Part shown: piece after piece, positions 27,417-35,238 of the stretch | Position numbering within the stretch: the first letter of the stretch is position 1 | How the letters are laid out: every line of letters starts with the position of its first letter | Assembly: GCF_003660455.1 (NCBI RefSeq) | Contig: NZ_QZVR01000002.1 | Span: 186,001-250,000 of the forward strand | Reading direction: 5' to 3' | Length of the DNA: 64,000 bases | Source: Nocardioides ferulae | GTDB taxonomy: Bacteria; Actinomycetota; Actinomycetes; Propionibacteriales; Nocardioidaceae | Notes under the pieces: generated by a model | The model's database searches: none | What the model was told of the DNA's origin: nothing | The model's input: the letters and a program-made list of their open reading frames with translations, nothing else | Translations under genes and position numbers: made by a program

Positions 27417-28739
27417 GTGCGGATCTCCGTGATCGGGTGCGGCTACCTGGGTGCCGTCCATGCCGCCTGCCTGGCCCGTCTCGGCCACGAGGTGGTCGGT
27501 GTCGACGTCGTCCCCGAGCAGGTCACCGCGCTGGCAGGGGGCCTGGCTCCGTTCCACGAGCCCGGCCTCGAGGGGCTGCTCGGCGAGACGCTGGGGTCCG
27601 GCCGACTGACCTTCACGACCGACCCGGCGTCCTCGGCCGGTGCCCGGGTGCACTTCGTCTGTGTCGGCACTCCCCAGCGCAGGGGCGAGTACGCCGCGGA
27701 CCTGAGCGCCGTGCGCAGTGCGGTGGAGGGCATCCTCCCGCTGCTGACCCCCGGTGACCTGGTGGTGGGCAAGTCGACGGTGCCGGTGGGGACGGCCGAG
27801 ATGCTGTCCGAGCGGGTCCGCGAGGCACAGCCCGAGGCGGAGCTGGTGTGGAACCCGGAGTTCCTGCGGGAGGGGCACGCGGTTGCGGACACGCTGTCGC
27901 CGGACCGGTTGGTCTACGGGGTCGCCGACGTGGAGGGCCGGGAGCAGGCCCAGGCCGCGGTGAAGCTGCTGGACGAGGTGTACGCGGAGGCGATCGCGGC
28001 GGGGACGCCGCGGATCGTGACCGACCTGGCGACCGCGCAGCTGGTGAAGGTGGCGGCGAACAGCTTCCTGGCCACGAAGATCAGCTTCATCAACGCGATG
28101 GCCGAGCTGTGCGAGGCGACCGGGGCGGACGTGGTGGCGTTGGCGGATGCGATCGGCCACGACGCGCGGATCGGGCGGCGGTTCCTCAACGCCGGGGTCG
28201 GCTTCGGCGGTGGGTGCCTGCCCAAGGACATCCGGGCGTTCATGGCGCGGGCCGGTGAGCTGGGGGTGGACCAGGCGTTGACGTTCCTGCGCGAGGTGGA
28301 CTCGATCAACATGCGGCGTCGGGTGCGGATGGTCGACCTGGCCCGGGAGGTGTGTGGTGGGTCGATCGTGGGGCGGCGGATCGCGGTGCTGGGGGCGGCG
28401 TTCAAGCCCGACAGCGACGACATCCGGGACTCGCCGGCGTTGAACGTGGCCGCGCAGATGCAGTTGCAGGGTGCGCAGGTGCGGGTGACGGACCCGAAGG
28501 CGTTGGACAACGCGCGGAAGAGGTGGCCGGACCTGGCGTTCGCGGAGACCGTGGCGGACGCGGTCGCGGACGCGGAGGTGGTGATGGTGTTGACCGAGTG
28601 GCCCGAGTACGTCGGGCTGGACCCGGTCGCGCTGCGCGAGCAGGTCGCCACGCCCAGGCTGATCGACGGCCGCAACTGCCTCGACCCCGTCACCTGGCGG
28701 GCCGCGGGCTGGACCTACCGCGCCCTCGGCCGCCCCTGA
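27417..28739 (+). CDS. UDP-glucose/GDP-mannose dehydrogenase family, probable UDP-glucose 6-dehydrogenase
   Basis: About 440 aa from GTG 27417. Oxidises the C6 of a nucleotide sugar with two NAD turns to give the uronic acid for polysaccharide synthesis. The Rossmann motif VIGCGYLGAVHAACLA begins at residue 4. GKSTVPVGT, NPEFLREGHAV (substrate contacts) and the catalytic cysteine in GFGGGCLPKD (Cys267) are present. LGAAFKPDSDDIRDSPA opens the C-terminal domain. Residues match UDP-glucose dehydrogenases better than GDP-mannose enzymes, though this is by eye. No glycosyltransferases adjoin it. Confidence 0.88.
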   Translation: MRISVIGCGYLGAVHAACLARLGHEVVGVDVVPEQVTALAGGLAPFHEPGLEGLLGETLGSGRLTFTTDPASSAGARVHFVCVGTPQRRGEYAADLSAVRSAVEGILPLLTPGDLVVGKSTVPVGTAEMLSERVREAQPEAELVWNPEFLREGHAVADTLSPDRLVYGVADVEGREQAQAAVKLLDEVYAEAIAAGTPRIVTDLATAQLVKVAANSFLATKISFINAMAELCEATGADVVALADAIGHDARIGRRFLNAGVGFGGGCLPKDIRAFMARAGELGVDQALTFLREVDSINMRRRVRMVDLAREVCGGSIVGRRIAVLGAAFKPDSDDIRDSPALNVAAQMQLQGAQVRVTDPKALDNARKRWPDLAFAETVADAVADAEVVMVLTEWPEYVGLDPVALREQVATPRLIDGRNCLDPVTWRAAGWTYRALGRP

Positions 28740-28754
28740 CGCTCTCCGGAGAGG

Positions 28755-29360
28755 TCAGCCCTTCGGCCGGGCCGGCCGGGTCGCGAAGAGGATGCCGGTC
28801 ACGAGCAGCACGATGAACCCGGCCAGCCCCAGCAACAGCGGGACCACGATCCCGGCGATGATGCCGAGCGCGAAGTTGGCGATCTTCGGCGCCGGCCCGA
28901 TCTCCACCTCGCCCCCGTCCGCCCCGGGGCCGCCGGCGAACTCGTCGACGCAGGTGACCTCCAGCCGCCCAGACCCCGGGTCGAACGTCGTCGAGCCGAT
29001 CATCTGGGGCCCACGGGTGGCGCGGGTGAAGTCGGCGCCGACGTCGTCTTGGGGGATCACCTGCCCGGACTCGGAGTCGACGATCGTGCACGTGGTGGTC
29101 AGGAGCTCCTCGGTCCACAGCATCCGGTCACCGTCGGTGCCCACCGAGACCTGGTGAGGCCGCCCGTCCACCGGCACCGAGTCGTCGGTCGAGAAGAACC
29201 CCGACAGCGTCCACCAGAACAGCCCGACGCCCGCCCCGACCGCGGCCACCAGCAGGAACACGCCGACCGCGAACCACCACCCGCTGGGGCGCGGCTTGCG
29301 GGGCGGGGTCGGCACGGCGCCGGGCACCCCGGCGTACGGTGGGGGAGTCGAGGAGGCCAT
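28755..29360 (-). CDS. Two-helix membrane protein, unknown function
   Basis: 201 aa from ATG 29360 (ATG 29378 also possible). A Pro-rich N-terminus leads into a transmembrane helix (WWFAVGVFLLVAAVGAGVGLFWW). An extracytoplasmic domain of about 110 aa with two cysteines (TTTCTIVD and EVTCVDEF) follows. A second helix (LGIIAGIVVPLLLGLAGFIVLLVTGILF) precedes a short basic end. The two cysteines could form one disulfide. No named family is recognised, but the layout is common in Nocardioides-type genomes. Convergent with the UDP-sugar dehydrogenase gene. Confidence 0.72.
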   Translation of the reverse strand: MASSTPPPYAGVPGAVPTPPRKPRPSGWWFAVGVFLLVAAVGAGVGLFWWTLSGFFSTDDSVPVDGRPHQVSVGTDGDRMLWTEELLTTTCTIVDSESGQVIPQDDVGADFTRATRGPQMIGSTTFDPGSGRLEVTCVDEFAGGPGADGGEVEIGPAPKIANFALGIIAGIVVPLLLGLAGFIVLLVTGILFATRPARPKG

Positions 29361-29386
29361 GTCCCCATCTTGGCGCATGGCCGATT

Positions 29387-29415
29387 TTCTGCGCGACGTC
29401 CTCGTCTGGCAGAAT
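29387..29415 (+). promoter_or_regulatory. Candidate rpsP operon promoter
   Basis: TTCTGC (29387-29392), 17-nt spacer, CAGAAT (29410-29415). This gives a leader of about 120 nt to rpsP. Confidence 0.4.
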
Positions 29416-29545
29416 CGGCCGCTGTGTCCTGCGCGCCCGGACCCTCTCATCCGGTCGCGGCAGTGCCCATCGAGTTCGTCGGCGCCGGACCCCACCCGCG
29501 CGCCGACCCTCACCGACATCCAATTCCTGAGGAGACACCACAAAC

Positions 29546-30076
29546 GTGGCCGTCAAGATCCGCTTGAAGCGCCTGGGCAAGATCCGGGTGCCGCAGTACC
29601 GCATCGTCGTCGTCGACTCCCGCAAGAAGCGCGACGGCCGGGTGATCGAGGAGATCGGCAAGTACCACCCGAAGGAGGACCCGTCCTACATCGACGTCGT
29701 CTCCGACCGGGCGCAGTACTGGCTCGGTGTCGGCGCGCAGCCGACCGAGGCCGTCGAGGCCATCCTCAAGATCACCGGTGACTGGCAGAAGCACAAGGGC
29801 CTGCCCGGCACCGAGGGCACCCTGAAGACCGCCGCGCCCAAGCGCGACAAGCTCGACGTCTTCAACGAGGCGCTGGCCGAGGCGCACAAGGGCGACACCG
29901 GCGAGGCCGTGACCAAGAAGGCCGCCAAGAAGGCCGAGCCCAAGGCGGAGAAGGCCGAGCCCAAGGCGGAGGAGGCCCCCGAGGCCGCTCCGGTGACCGC
30001 CGGCCAGAGCCCTGAGGACGCCACCGTCGAGGCCGAGGCGGCCGAGACGGCCGACGCGCCCAAGACGGACAGCTGA
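29546..30076 (+). CDS. rpsP: 30S ribosomal protein bS16 with long C-terminal extension
   Basis: 176 aa, about twice the usual 80-90. Residues 1-80 are a standard S16 ([46 protein letters not shown]). The remainder is a Lys/Ala/Glu/Pro tail that becomes acidic. It includes two perfect 21-bp tandem repeats at 29930-29971 encoding KAEPKAE twice. Such tails are known in actinobacterial S16; function unknown. GTG start with a GAGGAG site. First gene of rpsP-khpA-rimM-trmD-rplS. Confidence 0.96.
   Translation: MAVKIRLKRLGKIRVPQYRIVVVDSRKKRDGRVIEEIGKYHPKEDPSYIDVVSDRAQYWLGVGAQPTEAVEAILKITGDWQKHKGLPGTEGTLKTAAPKRDKLDVFNEALAEAHKGDTGEAVTKKAAKKAEPKAEKAEPKAEEAPEAAPVTAGQSPEDATVEAEAAETADAPKTDS
29930..29971 (+). 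repeat. Perfect 21-bp tandem duplication inside rpsP
   Basis: Units 29930-29950 and 29951-29971 are identical and encode KAEPKAE twice in the disordered tail of S16. Recent in-frame slippage is likely. Confidence 0.8.
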
Positions 30077-30081
30077 GCATC

Positions 30082-30324
30082 ATGCTCGCCGACGCGCTCG
30101 AGCACCTGGTCCGGGGCATCGTCGAGCACCCGGACGACGTCCGGGTGCGCGACAAGCAGCTCCGGCGCGGCTCCCTGCTCGAGGTCCGGGTCCACCCCGA
30201 CGACCTCGGCAAGGTGATCGGCCGGGGCGGCCGCACCGCCTCGGCGTTCCGCACGGTGATCGGGGCACTGGCCGGCAGGGGCGGCGCCCGGATCGACTTC
30301 GTCGACGTCGACCGCGGCCGCTGA
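30082..30324 (+). CDS. khpA: KH domain RNA-binding protein KhpA
   Basis: 80 aa, the single-KH-domain protein found between rpsP and rimM in Gram-positive bacteria. The GxxG loop is VIGRGGRTASAFR near residue 48, and the N-terminal helix is MLADALEHLVRGIVEHP. KhpA pairs with KhpB to bind many RNAs and influence cell division in Firmicutes. The partner is not in this window. 5 nt after rpsP. Confidence 0.92.
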   Translation: MLADALEHLVRGIVEHPDDVRVRDKQLRRGSLLEVRVHPDDLGKVIGRGGRTASAFRTVIGALAGRGGARIDFVDVDRGR

Positions 30325-30352
30325 GCCCCGGACGCCGCACGAGTACACACGC

Positions 30353-30382
30353 ATGGGTGCCGCCCTCCGGGGCGGCGCCCAT
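30353..30382 (+). terminator. Hairpin between khpA and rimM
   Basis: A 12-bp stem (30353-30364 with 30371-30382, one G-T pair) and a 6-nt loop, ending 31 nt before the rimM start. It is U-less. It could attenuate read-through and lower rimM-trmD relative to rpsP. Confidence 0.55.
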
Positions 30383-30413
30383 GCGCCATTTCTGCACACC
30401 ACCGAGGAGTCCA

Positions 30414-30989
30414 GTGCCCCCGCACACCCCTGAGCCGGACCACCCTGTCATCGACGTGGTCGTGGGCCGGATCGGCAAGCCGCACGGCATCCGCGGCGAG
30501 GTGACCCTCGACGTCCGCACCGACGAGCCCGAGCGACGGTTCGCGACCGGTGCCGTGCTGCGCGCCGTCCCTCCGCCCGGATCGGCCAGCACGCTGCGCT
30601 CGCTGACCGTGACCGCCACCCGCTGGCATCAGACGGTGCTGCTGGTCACCTTCGCCGAGCTGCCCGACCGCAACGCCGCCGAGGCCGCCCGTGGGATCGT
30701 GCTGCACGCCGAGGTCCCCGCCGACGCCACCCCCGAGGACCCCGACGAGTACTACGACCACCAGCTGGTCGGGCTGGCGGCGTACGACGTCGACGGCACG
30801 GCGCTGGGCGAGGTCACCGCCGTCGTCCACGGCGGCGCCCAGGACCTGCTCAGCGTGCGCACCCCCGACGGCCGCGACGCCCTGGTTCCCTTCGTGAAGG
30901 CGCTGGTGCCCGAGGTCGACCTGGCCGCCCGGCGGGTCGTGGTGGCCGACCGCCCCGGGCTGGTCCGTCCCGGACCCGACGACGAGTGA
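30414..30989 (+). CDS. rimM: Ribosome maturation factor RimM
   Basis: 191 aa from GTG 30414 behind GAGGAG. Helps 30S head assembly by binding S19. The N-terminal domain starts [20 protein letters not shown] and includes GRNAAE-like [12 protein letters not shown]. The PRC-barrel domain holds [32 protein letters not shown] and [11 protein letters not shown]. Located immediately before trmD with a 10-nt gap, the classic S16-RimM-TrmD-L19 order. Confidence 0.95.
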   Translation: MPPHTPEPDHPVIDVVVGRIGKPHGIRGEVTLDVRTDEPERRFATGAVLRAVPPPGSASTLRSLTVTATRWHQTVLLVTFAELPDRNAAEAARGIVLHAEVPADATPEDPDEYYDHQLVGLAAYDVDGTALGEVTAVVHGGAQDLLSVRTPDGRDALVPFVKALVPEVDLAARRVVVADRPGLVRPGPDDE

Positions 30990-30999
30990 GGCCCCTCCG

Positions 31000-32148
31000 G
31001 TGCGGTTGGACTACCTGACGATCTTCCCCGACTACCTGGCCCCGCTGGAGCTCTCGCTGGCCGGGAAGGCCCGCTCCGCCGGCCTGCTCGACATCCGGGT
31101 GCACGACCTGCGGCGCTGGACCCACGACCGCCACCGCACCGTCGACGACACCCCCTACGGCGGTGGCGCCGGCATGGTGATGAAGCCCGAGCCGTTCGGC
31201 GAGGCCTTCGACGAGCTCGGCCTCGACGGTGCGACGCTGGTGGTGACCACACCGTCGGGCGAGCCGCTGACGCAGGCGCTGGCGCGCGACCTGGCGACCC
31301 GCAAGCGACTGGTGTTCGCCTGCGGCCGCTACGAGGGCATCGACCAGCGGGTCCTCGACCATGCCGCCTCCCGCACCGAGGTGCGGGAGGTGTCGATCGG
31401 CGACTACGTCCTCAACGGCGGCGAGGCGGCCGCGCTGGTGATCACCGAGGCCGTGGTGCGGCTGCTGCCCGGGTTCATGGGCAACGCCGAGTCGCTGGTC
31501 GAGGAGTCACACGAGGGCGGCCTGCTGGAGTACCCGGTCTACACCAAGCCGCCGTCGTGGCGCGGCCTGGACGTGCCGGGGGTGCTGCGGTCCGGCGACC
31601 ACGGGGCGGTCGCCGACTGGCGCCGTGACCAGGCCGAGCGGCGCACCGCGGCGCGCCGACCCGACCTGCTGCACCCCAGCCGGGTCGTCGACGACTGGCG
31701 GATCGTCCCGGCCGTGCGTGCCGACGCCGCGGAGATCCTCACCCTCCAGCTCGCCTGCTGGGTGACCGAGGCCATCGTCAACGACGACCTCACGATCCCG
31801 CCGCTGCACGAAGGGCTCGCCGACGTCGAGGGTTCGCTGCAGGAGTGGGACACCTACGTCGTGCGATCCGCCGGACGCCTGGTGGGCTCGGTGCGTGGAC
31901 GGCTGGACGGGCAGACGTGGGAGATCGGCCGGCTGATGGTGGCGCCCGATCTGCGCGGCCGCGGGCTGGGCCGGCTGCTGCTCGAGCACGCCCAGCGGAC
32001 CGCGCCGGCCGAGGCGACGGCGTACCGGTTGTTCACCGGCAAGCACAGCGTCGACAACCTACGGCGATACAAGAAGGCCGGCTTCTCGGTGCGCGAGACG
32101 CTGCCGGGGCGCTCGGGGCCGGTGGTGCTGACCAAACGTCGTCGCTGA
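31000..32148 (+). CDS. trmD: tRNA (guanine-37-N1)-methyltransferase TrmD fused to a GNAT acetyltransferase domain
   Basis: 382 aa from GTG 31000; TrmD alone is about 240. Residues 1-236 form the SPOUT methyltransferase: [37 protein letters not shown] and [17 protein letters not shown] (knot). They end with the usual RPDLLHP-like segment. Residues ~237-382 are a GNAT domain: [20 protein letters not shown], then [24 protein letters not shown] (acetyl-CoA binding RxxGxG) and [11 protein letters not shown]. TrmD methylates G37 of tRNA to prevent frameshifting. The substrate of the acetyltransferase half is unknown. No stop or frameshift lies between the domains. Confidence 0.94.
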   Translation: MRLDYLTIFPDYLAPLELSLAGKARSAGLLDIRVHDLRRWTHDRHRTVDDTPYGGGAGMVMKPEPFGEAFDELGLDGATLVVTTPSGEPLTQALARDLATRKRLVFACGRYEGIDQRVLDHAASRTEVREVSIGDYVLNGGEAAALVITEAVVRLLPGFMGNAESLVEESHEGGLLEYPVYTKPPSWRGLDVPGVLRSGDHGAVADWRRDQAERRTAARRPDLLHPSRVVDDWRIVPAVRADAAEILTLQLACWVTEAIVNDDLTIPPLHEGLADVEGSLQEWDTYVVRSAGRLVGSVRGRLDGQTWEIGRLMVAPDLRGRGLGRLLLEHAQRTAPAEATAYRLFTGKHSVDNLRRYKKAGFSVRETLPGRSGPVVLTKRRR

Positions 32149-32367
32149 GCAGGCCGCGAGCCCGGGCCGCTGGTTTTCCGGCGGCCGTTGCCGTGTGGCA
32201 GACTTGCTCCTCGGCCATGTCGGCCGAAGGACCGCCCCGAGGATCACACGGGGGGTCTGCGTCGGGCTCCTGCCACAGGGGGAGCATGACGCCGCCGGCC
32301 ACCACGACGGGCCGCACGCACCGCCCACCCCTACCGCGGCTGACCTGTGGCACTCGCGAGGAGAGAC

Positions 32368-32721
32368 ATGACCCACAAGCTTGTCGCCGAGATCGGCAAC
32401 GCAGTCAAGCGCGACGACGTCCCCGACTTCCGCGCCGGAGACACCATCAAGGTCCACGTGAAGGTCGTCGAGGGCAACCGCTCCCGTGTCCAGGTGTTCC
32501 AGGGTGTCGTCATCCGGGTGCACGGCCACGGCGTCGGCCGCACCTTCACGGTGCGCAAGGTCTCGTTCGGCGTGGGCGTCGAGCGCACCTTCCCGCTGAA
32601 CTCCCCGATCTTCGAGCAGATCGAGGTCGTCACCCGCGGTGACGTGCGCCGCGCCAAGCTCTACTACCTGCGCAACCTGCGCGGCAAGGCCGCCAAGATC
32701 AAGGAGCGCCGCGAGGCCTGA
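32368..32721 (+). CDS. rplS: 50S ribosomal protein bL19
   Basis: 117 aa from ATG 32368 behind GAGGAGAG. L19 core: [49 protein letters not shown] and the C-terminal [17 protein letters not shown]. It lies at the 30S-50S interface. The 219 bp between trmD and rplS hold no gene; an own promoter is possible but no convincing -35/-10 was seen. Confidence 0.96.
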   Translation: MTHKLVAEIGNAVKRDDVPDFRAGDTIKVHVKVVEGNRSRVQVFQGVVIRVHGHGVGRTFTVRKVSFGVGVERTFPLNSPIFEQIEVVTRGDVRRAKLYYLRNLRGKAAKIKERREA

Positions 32722-32745
32722 GGTCGGCTCCGCCCACCGGTTCCT

Positions 32746-32751
32746 TAGACT
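32746..32751 (+). promoter_or_regulatory. -10 box of a leaderless promoter (lepB)
   Basis: TAGACT ends 6 nt before the GTG at 32758. No ribosome binding site lies between. Confidence 0.5.
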
Positions 32752-32757
32752 CAGCGC

Positions 32758-33591
32758 GTGACCACCGACGACCGCGACCTCGATCCAGTCGAGCCTCTCG
32801 ACCCGGACCGGGGGTCGCGGTCGTCGCGTCTGCGCAGGTCGCGGGGGCCGAGGGCCGGTGACGCGGCGGCTCGACCCGCCAAGAGCAAGAAGCACCTGCC
32901 CATCTGGCAGGAGACGATGCTGCTCCTGGGCGTCGCGCTGGTGCTGGCGATCGTGCTGAAGGCGCTGTTCGTGCAGGCCTTCTACATCCCGTCGGAGTCG
33001 ATGGAGCCGGGGCTGGTCGAGAACGACCGGATCCTGGTGCAGAAGGTGTCCTACTGGTTCGGCGGCGAGCCCGAGCGCGGCGACGTGGTGGTCTTCAAGG
33101 ACCCGGGCGACTGGCTCGACGACAGCCTCAGCGCCGGCCCCGAGAACCCGGTCACCGAGGTGATGGCCCGGATCGGGCTCTACCCCTCCGGCGGCCACCT
33201 GGTGAAGCGGGTCATCGGTGTCGAGGGCGACGTCATCGAGTGCTGCGACGCCGAGGGGCGCATCTCGGTCAACGGGGTGCCGCTCAACGAGGACGACTAC
33301 GTCCTGCAGGACCCCGGCGTCGAGTGCCGGGGCCCGATGATCCCCAGCTGCAACTGGAAGGCCGGACCCGTGCCGGAGGGGCACATCTTCGTGATGGGCG
33401 ACAATCGGGGCCACTCCGCCGACTCCACCAAGCACATGTGCCGCAAGGACGAGACCGACTGCGTCCCGGGCAACGAGTTCGTCGACACCGACCTCGTGGT
33501 CGGCAAGGTCTTCGTGCTGCTGTGGCCGCGCGACCGCTTCACGTGGGTCTCGCGTCCCGAGACGTTCGCCGACGTGCCGGACGCCTCCTGA
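32758..33591 (+). CDS. lepB: Type I signal peptidase LepB
   Basis: 277 aa from GTG 32758. A cytoplasmic basic/acidic N-terminus (~50 aa) precedes one transmembrane helix (MLLLGVALVLAIVLKALFV). Catalytic box B PSESMEPGL (nucleophile Ser near 81), box D HLVKRVIGVEGD (general-base Lys near 150) and box E GDNRGHSADS complete the active site. An insertion between boxes B and D (GDWLDDSLSAGPENPV) is typical of actinobacteria. It removes signal peptides from Sec/Tat substrates, such as the GH3 and M1 enzymes in this window. Confidence 0.95.
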   Translation: MTTDDRDLDPVEPLDPDRGSRSSRLRRSRGPRAGDAAARPAKSKKHLPIWQETMLLLGVALVLAIVLKALFVQAFYIPSESMEPGLVENDRILVQKVSYWFGGEPERGDVVVFKDPGDWLDDSLSAGPENPVTEVMARIGLYPSGGHLVKRVIGVEGDVIECCDAEGRISVNGVPLNEDDYVLQDPGVECRGPMIPSCNWKAGPVPEGHIFVMGDNRGHSADSTKHMCRKDETDCVPGNEFVDTDLVVGKVFVLLWPRDRFTWVSRPETFADVPDAS

Positions 33592-33608
33592 CCCCGCGCC
33601 ACCGGGCC

Positions 33609-34355
33609 ATGAGCAGGCTGCCGCGAGGAGCCACCGTACGCCGCGACGCCGGGCTGTACGGCTACGAGCGCGCGCTGCGCCGCCACGGCATCGAGCCCGT
33701 CGCCGGCGCCGACGAGGCCGGCCGTGGTGCCTGCGCCGGGCCACTGGTCGCCGCCGCGGCGATCCTGCCGCCGGGCAAGGCCGGGATCATCCCCGGCCTC
33801 GCCGACTCCAAGCTGCTCACCGAGCGGGCGCGCGAGCGCTGCTACGGCGAGGTGGTGAAGCGGGCGCTCACCTGGTCGGTCGTGGTGGTGCCGCCCGCGG
33901 AGTGCGACCGGCTGGGCATGCACGTCGCGAACGTCGAGGCGCTGCGGCGCGCGGTGGCGCTGCTGGAGGTGACGCCCGGCTACGTGCTCACCGACGGGTT
34001 CCCGGTCGACGGGCTGCCGGTGCCGAGTCTGGCGATCTGGAAGGGCGACCGGGTCGCGGCCTGCGTCGCGGCGGCCAGCGTGCTCGCGAAGGTGACCCGG
34101 GACCGCCTGATGCGTGAGCTGGACGGTGAGTTCCCGGCGTACGACTTCAAGACCCACAAGGGCTACATCACCGACACCCACACCGCGGCCCTCCGCGAGC
34201 ACGGCCCCTGCCCCCAGCACCGGATGCGGTTCGTCAACGTCCGGCGCGCTGCGGGACTCGAGCCGATGCCTGCCGTGCAGAATGGTGGACAGGAGCAGGT
34301 CGGTCGGGACACCCCACCGCCCGAGCTCGCCGAGACCGTGAGGGGGCGCCGATGA
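33609..34355 (+). CDS. rnhB: Ribonuclease HII
   Basis: 248 aa from ATG 33609. Cleaves the RNA strand of RNA-DNA hybrids, including single ribonucleotides. The metal-binding DEAG motif is in VAGADEAGRGACAGPLV near residue 34. LADSKLLTERARE, VLTDGFPVDGLP (third Asp) and AASVLAKVTRDRLM follow. The C-terminal 35 aa are a low-complexity extension. The TGA overlaps the ATG of the DUF2469 gene (ATGA). Confidence 0.95.
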   Translation: MSRLPRGATVRRDAGLYGYERALRRHGIEPVAGADEAGRGACAGPLVAAAAILPPGKAGIIPGLADSKLLTERARERCYGEVVKRALTWSVVVVPPAECDRLGMHVANVEALRRAVALLEVTPGYVLTDGFPVDGLPVPSLAIWKGDRVAACVAAASVLAKVTRDRLMRELDGEFPAYDFKTHKGYITDTHTAALREHGPCPQHRMRFVNVRRAAGLEPMPAVQNGGQEQVGRDTPPPELAETVRGRR

Positions 34356-34660
34356 GCACCGAGGACCTCGAGAAGTACGAGGCCGAGATGGAGCTGACGC
34401 TCTACCGCGAGTACCGCGACGTGGTGCGCATCTTCAAGTACGTCGTCGAGACCGACCGCCGCTTCTACCTGTGCAACCAGGTCGACGTGAAGGCCCGCAC
34501 CGAGGCGGGGGAGGTGTTCTTCGAGGTCTCGATGAGCGACGCCTGGGTCTGGGACATGTACCGCCCGGCGCGGTTCGCCAAGAACGTGAAGGTGCTGACC
34601 TTCAAGGACGTCAACGTCGAGGAGCTCAGCCCTTCGGACATCGATCCGCCGAAGTCGTAG
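34352..34660 (+). CDS. DUF2469 family protein
   Basis: 102 aa, ATGA overlap with rnhB. MSTEDLEKYEAEMELTLYRE, YKYVVETDRRFYL-like and MSDAWVWDMYRPARFAK are hallmark strings of DUF2469, a family restricted to actinobacteria and nearly always next to rnhB. Acidic N-terminal half, conserved W/Y/R core. Function unknown; a role with RNase HII or ribosome/RNA metabolism is suggested only by synteny. Confidence 0.92.
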   Translation: MSTEDLEKYEAEMELTLYREYRDVVRIFKYVVETDRRFYLCNQVDVKARTEAGEVFFEVSMSDAWVWDMYRPARFAKNVKVLTFKDVNVEELSPSDIDPPKS

Positions 34661-34690
34661 TCATTTCGGGCTATTCGCACTCTGGGGGGC

Positions 34691-34720
34691 CCGACAGATA
34701 GGGACCTTCTGCCCTACCCT
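34691..34720 (+). promoter_or_regulatory. Candidate promoter of the TadE/TadG cluster
   Basis: CCGACA (34691-34696), 18-nt spacer, TACCCT (34715-34720). This gives a leader of about 38 nt to the ATG at 34765, preceded by a GGGGAG site. Confidence 0.4.
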
Positions 34721-34764
34721 GCGAGGCGACTGGGGGAGTCGTCGGACAACAGGACGGGGAGTCG

Positions 34765-35235
34765 ATGTCGGTCCGGGAGGCCAGACGTCGGCGGCAGGAG
34801 GGCGCGGCCGCCGTCGAGTTCGCACTGGTCGCGCCGCTGCTGCTGCTTCTGTTGTTCGGGATCATCAGCTACGGCTACATGCTGAGCTTCCGGCAGGCGC
34901 TGAGCCAGGGCGCGGCCGAGGGAGCGCGTGCCGCCGCGGTCACGCTCGACGTCGCCGGCGGGAGCAAGAAGGTCGAGGCAGCGCGGCAGGCGTTGAACGA
35001 GGCGCTGGGCAGTTACGGGGTCACGTGCGACGGCCCAGCGCTCAAGCGCGCCGGCACCCAGGTCGGCACCTGTGAGGTCACCGAAGCCGCCTGCTCCAAC
35101 AACCACCATCGACAGTGCGCGACCGTGACGGTCGACTACCTCTACCGCCAGCACTCACTCCTGCCGTCCCTTCCTGGAATCGGCGCCGTCCTCCCCGAGC
35201 ACCTGAAGTACAGCGCCGTCGCCGAGGTGAGCTGA
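34765..35235 (+). CDS. TadE-like pilus assembly protein (first pair)
   Basis: 156 aa. The TadE domain hallmark EGAAAVEFALVAPLLLLLLFGIISYG (residues ~12-37) is a conserved Glu followed by a hydrophobic helix, the class III pilin-like signal. The extracytoplasmic part has four cysteines (VTCDG, GTCEV, AACSN, RQCAT) that could form two disulfides. Minor pseudopilins of the Tad/Flp system attach to the cell envelope. Starts a four-gene TadE-TadG-TadE-TadG run; the next gene begins 3 nt after the stop. Confidence 0.85.
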   Translation: MSVREARRRRQEGAAAVEFALVAPLLLLLLFGIISYGYMLSFRQALSQGAAEGARAAAVTLDVAGGSKKVEAARQALNEALGSYGVTCDGPALKRAGTQVGTCEVTEAACSNNHHRQCATVTVDYLYRQHSLLPSLPGIGAVLPEHLKYSAVAEVS

Positions 35236-35238
35236 ACC

